DNA from: Desulforadius tongensis
GTDB taxonomy: Bacteria; Bacillota; Desulfotomaculia; Desulfotomaculales; Desulfohalotomaculaceae
NCBI RefSeq assembly: GCF_016907915.1
Contig: NZ_JAFBCW010000003.1
Span: 1-64,000 of the forward strand
Direction of reading: 5' to 3'
DNA: 64,000 nucleotides
Position numbers and translations under genes: made by a program. Each line of letters starts with the position of its first letter. Position 1 is the stretch's first letter. Shown piece by piece: positions 60,133 through 64,000 of this stretch. The notes under the pieces were generated by a model. It had not been told where the DNA came from, did not search any database, and was given only the letters and a program-made list of their open reading frames with translations.

Positions 60133-60870
60133 TTGCGCCTGTGTTTATCTTTAACAGCTAAAAATGGTGAAATAGCTTTGCCAATTCATTACAACCGCTA
60201 TATTCAGGCGGCTATTTATGAAAATATTTCTAAAGAATTGGCTTATTTTCTTCATGAACAGGGATTCACCTACGGCAGCCGTCGTTTTAAGTTTTTTGTT
60301 TTTTCCCGCCTGCTGGGTACTTATGAAATTGACCGTTCTGAAAAGAGAATTATTTTTAAAGAAGGTGCCCGATTGTATATTTCATCTCCCATAACAGAAT
60401 TTTGCACGTCGCTGATGGGGTGCATGTTGGGGGACGGCAGAATTCGCCTGGGTGATGTTTGGGTGGAAGTGACCGGTATCAGTGTGGAAAAACCGCTGGT
60501 TTCAGGAAATGAAGTTTTATTAAATCTTATCTCCCCGGTGGTAACTTACAGCACCTTTGAAAAGCCCGAGGGGGGCAAATATACATGTTATTACCAGCCG
60601 GGTGAAAAGGAGTTTAACCGGCAAATTGAAGCCAACCTGCGCAAAAAATATGCAGCCTATTACGGCCGAACTGCCCCGGAAGGGGAGATAAGGGTAGAGG
60701 TGCTGAACAAACCGCAGTTGAAAATAAGCATGTACAAAAAAACGGTAATAAAGGGCTATATCTGCCGCTTAAAACTTACCGGTCCTAAAGAACTGCTTCA
60801 AGTGGCCGTTGATGCGGGAATCGGGGGCAAGAATTCCCAGGGCTACGGCTTTGCCGAGTTGTTAAATTAG
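60133..60870 (+). CDS. cas6: CRISPR-associated endoribonuclease Cas6
   Basis: About 245 residues with the double ferredoxin fold of Cas6. The N-terminus RLCLSLTAKNGEIALPIHYN is typical, and the C-terminal glycine-rich loop GIGGKNSQGYGF marks the family. H at about 12-35 (LPIHYN, or YFLHEQ) may be the catalytic His. It cuts the pre-crRNA in the repeats to leave an 8-base 5' tag. Start set at the TTG at 60133, 7 bases after GGAGGG; a frame from 60037 would overlap the WYL gene and add unrelated residues. Confidence 0.92.
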   Translation: MRLCLSLTAKNGEIALPIHYNRYIQAAIYENISKELAYFLHEQGFTYGSRRFKFFVFSRLLGTYEIDRSEKRIIFKEGARLYISSPITEFCTSLMGCMLGDGRIRLGDVWVEVTGISVEKPLVSGNEVLLNLISPVVTYSTFEKPEGGKYTCYYQPGEKEFNRQIEANLRKKYAAYYGRTAPEGEIRVEVLNKPQLKISMYKKTVIKGYICRLKLTGPKELLQVAVDAGIGGKNSQGYGFAELLN

Positions 60871-61104
60871 AAGCAGTTGCTCAAATAATTAGCTAAACGT
60901 GGCTGCTTAATATTGAAATCAATTTAAACAAATTTTCAGAAAGAGGGGGTGAAAAGCCTGGTTTCTTGGCAGCATTGCAGGAAGGCCGGCGGGTATAGGT
61001 TAACACTTTTTCGGCGGGGTGAATGTTTCTACCCGCGGCACGGCGGCTAAAGTCTGTAACGCTGCCGCCTGTTTAGTCGGACAGGTAAAAACACGCCTGA
61101 TTTT
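60871..61104 (+). other. Gap between cas6 and cas8b
   Basis: 234 bases with GGGGGTGA and GGGGTGAATG ribosome-site-like strings but only short reading frames (33 and 17 codons). This is unusual in a cas operon. It may hold a promoter, a small protein or a damaged 5' end of cas8b. Confidence 0.4.
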
Positions 61105-63234
61105 ATGTTTACCGGAATTTTAAGCGTGTTTTGGGAACCAGGGATTAAACTGATAATTGAGAGTTTAATCAGGCTTGGCAGGCCGATGCTGGAAGGTTGT
61201 ACATCTCCCCAAACGGTGTTAAGCCAGGTGTCCGATGTGGGTACTGCTGCTGCCAGGGGGTTTCTTTCCAGAGTATTTGTAATAGAGATTGATAAAAGGG
61301 GCCCGGAAGCAAGAATAGCGGCTTTACCTGTGCAGCAGTGGGGAGAATACCAGGCCCAATCGGGAAGAAGTAAAAAGCAGGTTTTTGTACAGGAAGTGGA
61401 CCGGGCGGTGGGGGCACCCTTTGTTATTCCCTCCGGCGGAAATCCCACCAGGCCCCAGGGACGGTATGGAGTGCCGGCCTACCCGGCCTATGAACGGCAT
61501 GTAAAAGGGTTTATTAAAAGTGCCGGAGAAGCGGAGAAGTTTCTGGCGGGCAGGATAGACAGAACCATTGGACTGCACTTGACGGATGACGAAATAAAAG
61601 AAGCGGCGGTTCAGCTGCATAAGGCAGCCAAAACAATATCAGCGGATGCCAAAGATAAACTGCTGGGATTAGTTGTTTTGGCCGTGCTGGAGGAAAATGG
61701 TCCATACCGGTTGAGCAGCAAAATTCCACGGGGTGATACATCCCTTGCTTACTTGGGGCCCAGTGTGCTGCAGAAAGACAAATACCTGGCCGCAGAATTA
61801 GACATAGTAAAAGAGCGGTTTTGGGAGGCCAGGCTGGCCGAAGGGGCAGAGATGGGTGAACGTGAGGGCGAAGAAGCGGCATGCTATTTTTGCGGTGCCA
61901 GGGGCAGGGTGGTTTCTTCTTACTGCAAAGCCTGGCCGTGGTTTACCACCACGTGGAACTGCCCTATATCGATAAAACTTAAAAATAAAGACCTTGTGGA
62001 AACCACAGCAGTTTGCCCCCGCTGTTACAGTGCTTTAACATACGGGGCCAACCTTTTTAATAAACTGGCCAAACCGATAGATAATTGGCTGACAAAAGAG
62101 TTGTTTTCTCCCTCTGCCACCGCTGTGGGCAGGAGTATTTCCAAAATGGGAACTCCGGAGACGATTTTCGGCTGCGCCTACGTTCTGCCTGTGCTGGATA
62201 ATGTTTTGGATGATGAAGATTACTGCCTTGACTTTGTAGATGGAATTAATTCTATGCTCAATAATTCACCCCGGGGTAACAGGGTGGATCTTCACCTGCA
62301 GGAAATTACCGGGTTTGAACTACAGCTGCCGGAGGAAATGAGCGGCGATGATTACCGGTTAACCATTATTTATTATTCCGGTGATGTCAGCCGCGGAGAT
62401 ATACACCTGCGGGCAACGATAGAAGATGTGGTGCCCTCGGTGGCCAGGAAATTGAAAAATATCACCAGGGAAATTGGAAACTTGGCGGTGGATACAGCTG
62501 CAGAACTGTACCCGGAGGTTTCAGAAAAGTACCGGGCCTTTCTTAAAAAGTGTTATACTTCACTGCCTTACTTGTTAAGTACATCTTACGGTGCCCCGTA
62601 CATCTGGAAAACATTAAGCACCGTTCTTCACCGGGGACCAATATCACGGAAGAGGTTTTTACTAAACTTGGCCGGCAGAATGAATGAACTGTCGCGCAAA
62701 CTCCCGGATTACAGGGAATTAAACGATGAGGTGATTTTTTACATCGCTTTCTCTGAATTTTTAGATAAGTATAATAGGTTGATTGCTGTAGAAACCGGGA
62801 ACGGAGGTAGTAATTTAATGAGAAATTGGCGGGAATTAAGAAGAATGATAGCAGAGGGCCCCGTTAATGAACTGAGTTTTCAAAATGCCGAGGAGCTGGG
62901 TTTTGCAGCCGGATATCTTGTCCGGGTGTTTTCCAGGCAGTACTGGCATGCCAGTAACGGAAAAGATTTTATAAAACACCGGGTAATGACCTTTGGCAGC
63001 AGTTTAACTCCTTCTGCCATATGGAAGCGGGCTTTGGCCAGGGTTGATGAATATGCACTAAAACTAAATATGCATATATCAAACGATTTGCGCCAGCGGT
63101 TTGCGGTGGTTCTTATGGAGTACAGCCGTTTAAAAGATGATGTAAACAGGGATAAAGATGCCTTTATGGCAGCCTTTTGGGCCGGGTATGCACTGGCCGG
63201 CGATAAAAAAGAACCGGGGGAGAAAAACGAGTAA
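61105..63234 (+). CDS. cas8b: Type I-B Cascade large subunit Cas8b (Csh1-like)
   Basis: 709 residues. A zinc finger is formed by C260-x2-C263 (CYFCG) and C304-x2-C307 (CPRC), a family mark. The C-terminal half (about 450-700) is helical and probably serves as the fused small subunit. Cas8b recognises the PAM and holds the Cascade complex together. The ATG at 61105 has no ribosome site, and the frame is open upstream to 61060, so the start is uncertain. It is followed by cas7 after 30 bases. Confidence 0.88.
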   Translation: MFTGILSVFWEPGIKLIIESLIRLGRPMLEGCTSPQTVLSQVSDVGTAAARGFLSRVFVIEIDKRGPEARIAALPVQQWGEYQAQSGRSKKQVFVQEVDRAVGAPFVIPSGGNPTRPQGRYGVPAYPAYERHVKGFIKSAGEAEKFLAGRIDRTIGLHLTDDEIKEAAVQLHKAAKTISADAKDKLLGLVVLAVLEENGPYRLSSKIPRGDTSLAYLGPSVLQKDKYLAAELDIVKERFWEARLAEGAEMGEREGEEAACYFCGARGRVVSSYCKAWPWFTTTWNCPISIKLKNKDLVETTAVCPRCYSALTYGANLFNKLAKPIDNWLTKELFSPSATAVGRSISKMGTPETIFGCAYVLPVLDNVLDDEDYCLDFVDGINSMLNNSPRGNRVDLHLQEITGFELQLPEEMSGDDYRLTIIYYSGDVSRGDIHLRATIEDVVPSVARKLKNITREIGNLAVDTAAELYPEVSEKYRAFLKKCYTSLPYLLSTSYGAPYIWKTLSTVLHRGPISRKRFLLNLAGRMNELSRKLPDYRELNDEVIFYIAFSEFLDKYNRLIAVETGNGGSNLMRNWRELRRMIAEGPVNELSFQNAEELGFAAGYLVRVFSRQYWHASNGKDFIKHRVMTFGSSLTPSAIWKRALARVDEYALKLNMHISNDLRQRFAVVLMEYSRLKDDVNRDKDAFMAAFWAGYALAGDKKEPGEKNE

Positions 63235-63264
63235 GAATTATTTTACTTGAGGGAGGTTTTTAAT

Positions 63265-64000
63265 TTGAGCGTAAACAGCGGAGAAATTTTATTTATCAAA
63301 AGTGTAAAGGACGGTATACCCAATAGAGATCCTTTAAACGAAAGTGACGCCAGGCGCGTTTTTGGTGAAGAAGACGGCCGCATTTCCCTCTCGGATGTAA
63401 GCATCAAGCGGGACGTGAGAGATTTTGTGCTGGCCAAGTATCCCGATGGAGGGGATAAAAAACGCCACTATATCTTTTGCCGCCAGGAAAGAACCGCGGA
63501 TGGCAAACTGTTGGGGCGGCAAAAACTGGCCGAGTCAATATTAAAAGCGGTGAATAAAGAAAAGTCTAAAAACAAGCGTGACCATCTTTTGGCGTCCAGT
63601 TTTGATATGCGCGTCTTCGGCGTGGTGTACAGTGTGGGCAGAGAAAGTTTTCATCAGACGGGGCCGGTTCAATTCGGCTGGGCCCACTCGCTGCATCCCG
63701 TTGAAACCAAGTATGTGCAGGGAACGGTAGTTATGCCCGGTAAAGATATCGGTGTAAATGATAAGGGAGAACAGCAGGGAAGTCAGCAGGGGACAATTTG
63801 GACAACCTATACCCTGCCCTTTGCAGTTTTTGCCATGCCCGCCGTTATAAACGCTCATATTGCCCGGGATACGGGAATGGATGAAGAAGACATGAACCTG
63901 TTATTAGAAGGATTGTGGAAGGGAACCATGCACCGCCAGGCCAGGGGGCGGGGTATTCAACAGCCGCTGTTGTTAATGCATGTGGAATATAAAGATCCCT
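63265..64000 (+). CDS. cas7: Type I-B Cas7 (Csh2-like) backbone subunit, 3' end outside window
   Basis: About 245 residues are visible. The start IKSVKDGIPNRDPLNESDARR, SLSDVSIKRDVRDFV and the central DMRVFGVVYSV ... TGPVQFGWAHS are the Csh2/Cas7b pattern. Cas7 polymerises along the crRNA spacer. TTG start at 63265, 8 bases after GGGAGG. The frame is still open at the right edge; cas5, cas3 and the adaptation genes would be expected next. Confidence 0.93.
   Translation, partial: MSVNSGEILFIKSVKDGIPNRDPLNESDARRVFGEEDGRISLSDVSIKRDVRDFVLAKYPDGGDKKRHYIFCRQERTADGKLLGRQKLAESILKAVNKEKSKNKRDHLLASSFDMRVFGVVYSVGRESFHQTGPVQFGWAHSLHPVETKYVQGTVVMPGKDIGVNDKGEQQGSQQGTIWTTYTLPFAVFAMPAVINAHIARDTGMDEEDMNLLLEGLWKGTMHRQARGRGIQQPLLLMHVEYKDP

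Overview
The window looks like the chromosome of an anaerobic, spore-forming, sulfate-reducing Firmicute of the Desulfotomaculum type. Evidence: a SleB-like spore cortex hydrolase, a tungsten/molybdenum aldehyde:ferredoxin oxidoreductase with its pterin cofactor genes, paired iron alcohol dehydrogenases, many TauE/SafE and SLC13-type anion carriers, and sigma-54 activators. Species identity is inference.

Layout. (1) 1-6k: the 3' end of tRNA-Asn, a UbiB/AarF kinase, a HEAT-repeat protein, SleB, an unknown protein and BrnQ. (2) 5.8-21k: MtaB, then an alcohol/aldehyde and pterin-cofactor block: two Fe-ADHs, a GAF-PAS kinase with an NtrC-type activator, AOR with two MoaD-like proteins, MoaA, MoaC, a MOSC protein, MobB, a MoeB-like protein and a chemoreceptor. 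Near-consensus sigma-54 promoters, each with an upstream dyad, precede the first ADH and AOR, so the kinase/activator pair between them probably controls both. (3) 21-36k: an anion-transport block with two copies of a TauE / membrane protein / hairpin / CBS-protein module, a third TauE, two SLC13/ArsB-type carriers, a WYL-type regulator, a sigma-region-4-like protein and a second kinase/NtrC pair. A 9-base motif, AAGCACCTT, recurs upstream of these genes, always on the coding strand. (4) 36-40k: a PflX-like radical SAM protein, an MFS exporter and an RlmD-type rRNA methylase.

(5) 40-57.6k is an accessory, mostly AT-rich island. It holds broken mobile genes (IS21 istA, two serine-recombinase tails, TnpB, an IS3-type integrase, IS256-like ends), a GNAT enzyme, a broken yjdF with its riboswitch, and a three-gene cassette ending in a SIR2-like/AbiH-like protein that is the best candidate for an undescribed defence system. 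It also holds a metallo-beta-lactamase-fold protein, a Cys-rich copper-storage-like protein, a GltD-like oxidoreductase, a third Fe-ADH with an HxlR regulator, and an ABC-2 exporter with its own two-component system. (6) 57-64k: a short CRISPR array (four repeats, three spacers), a secreted protein, and a type I-B cas operon (WYL regulator, cas6, cas8b, cas7) that runs off the right edge.

All functions come from reading protein motifs and DNA patterns by eye; no database search was run.
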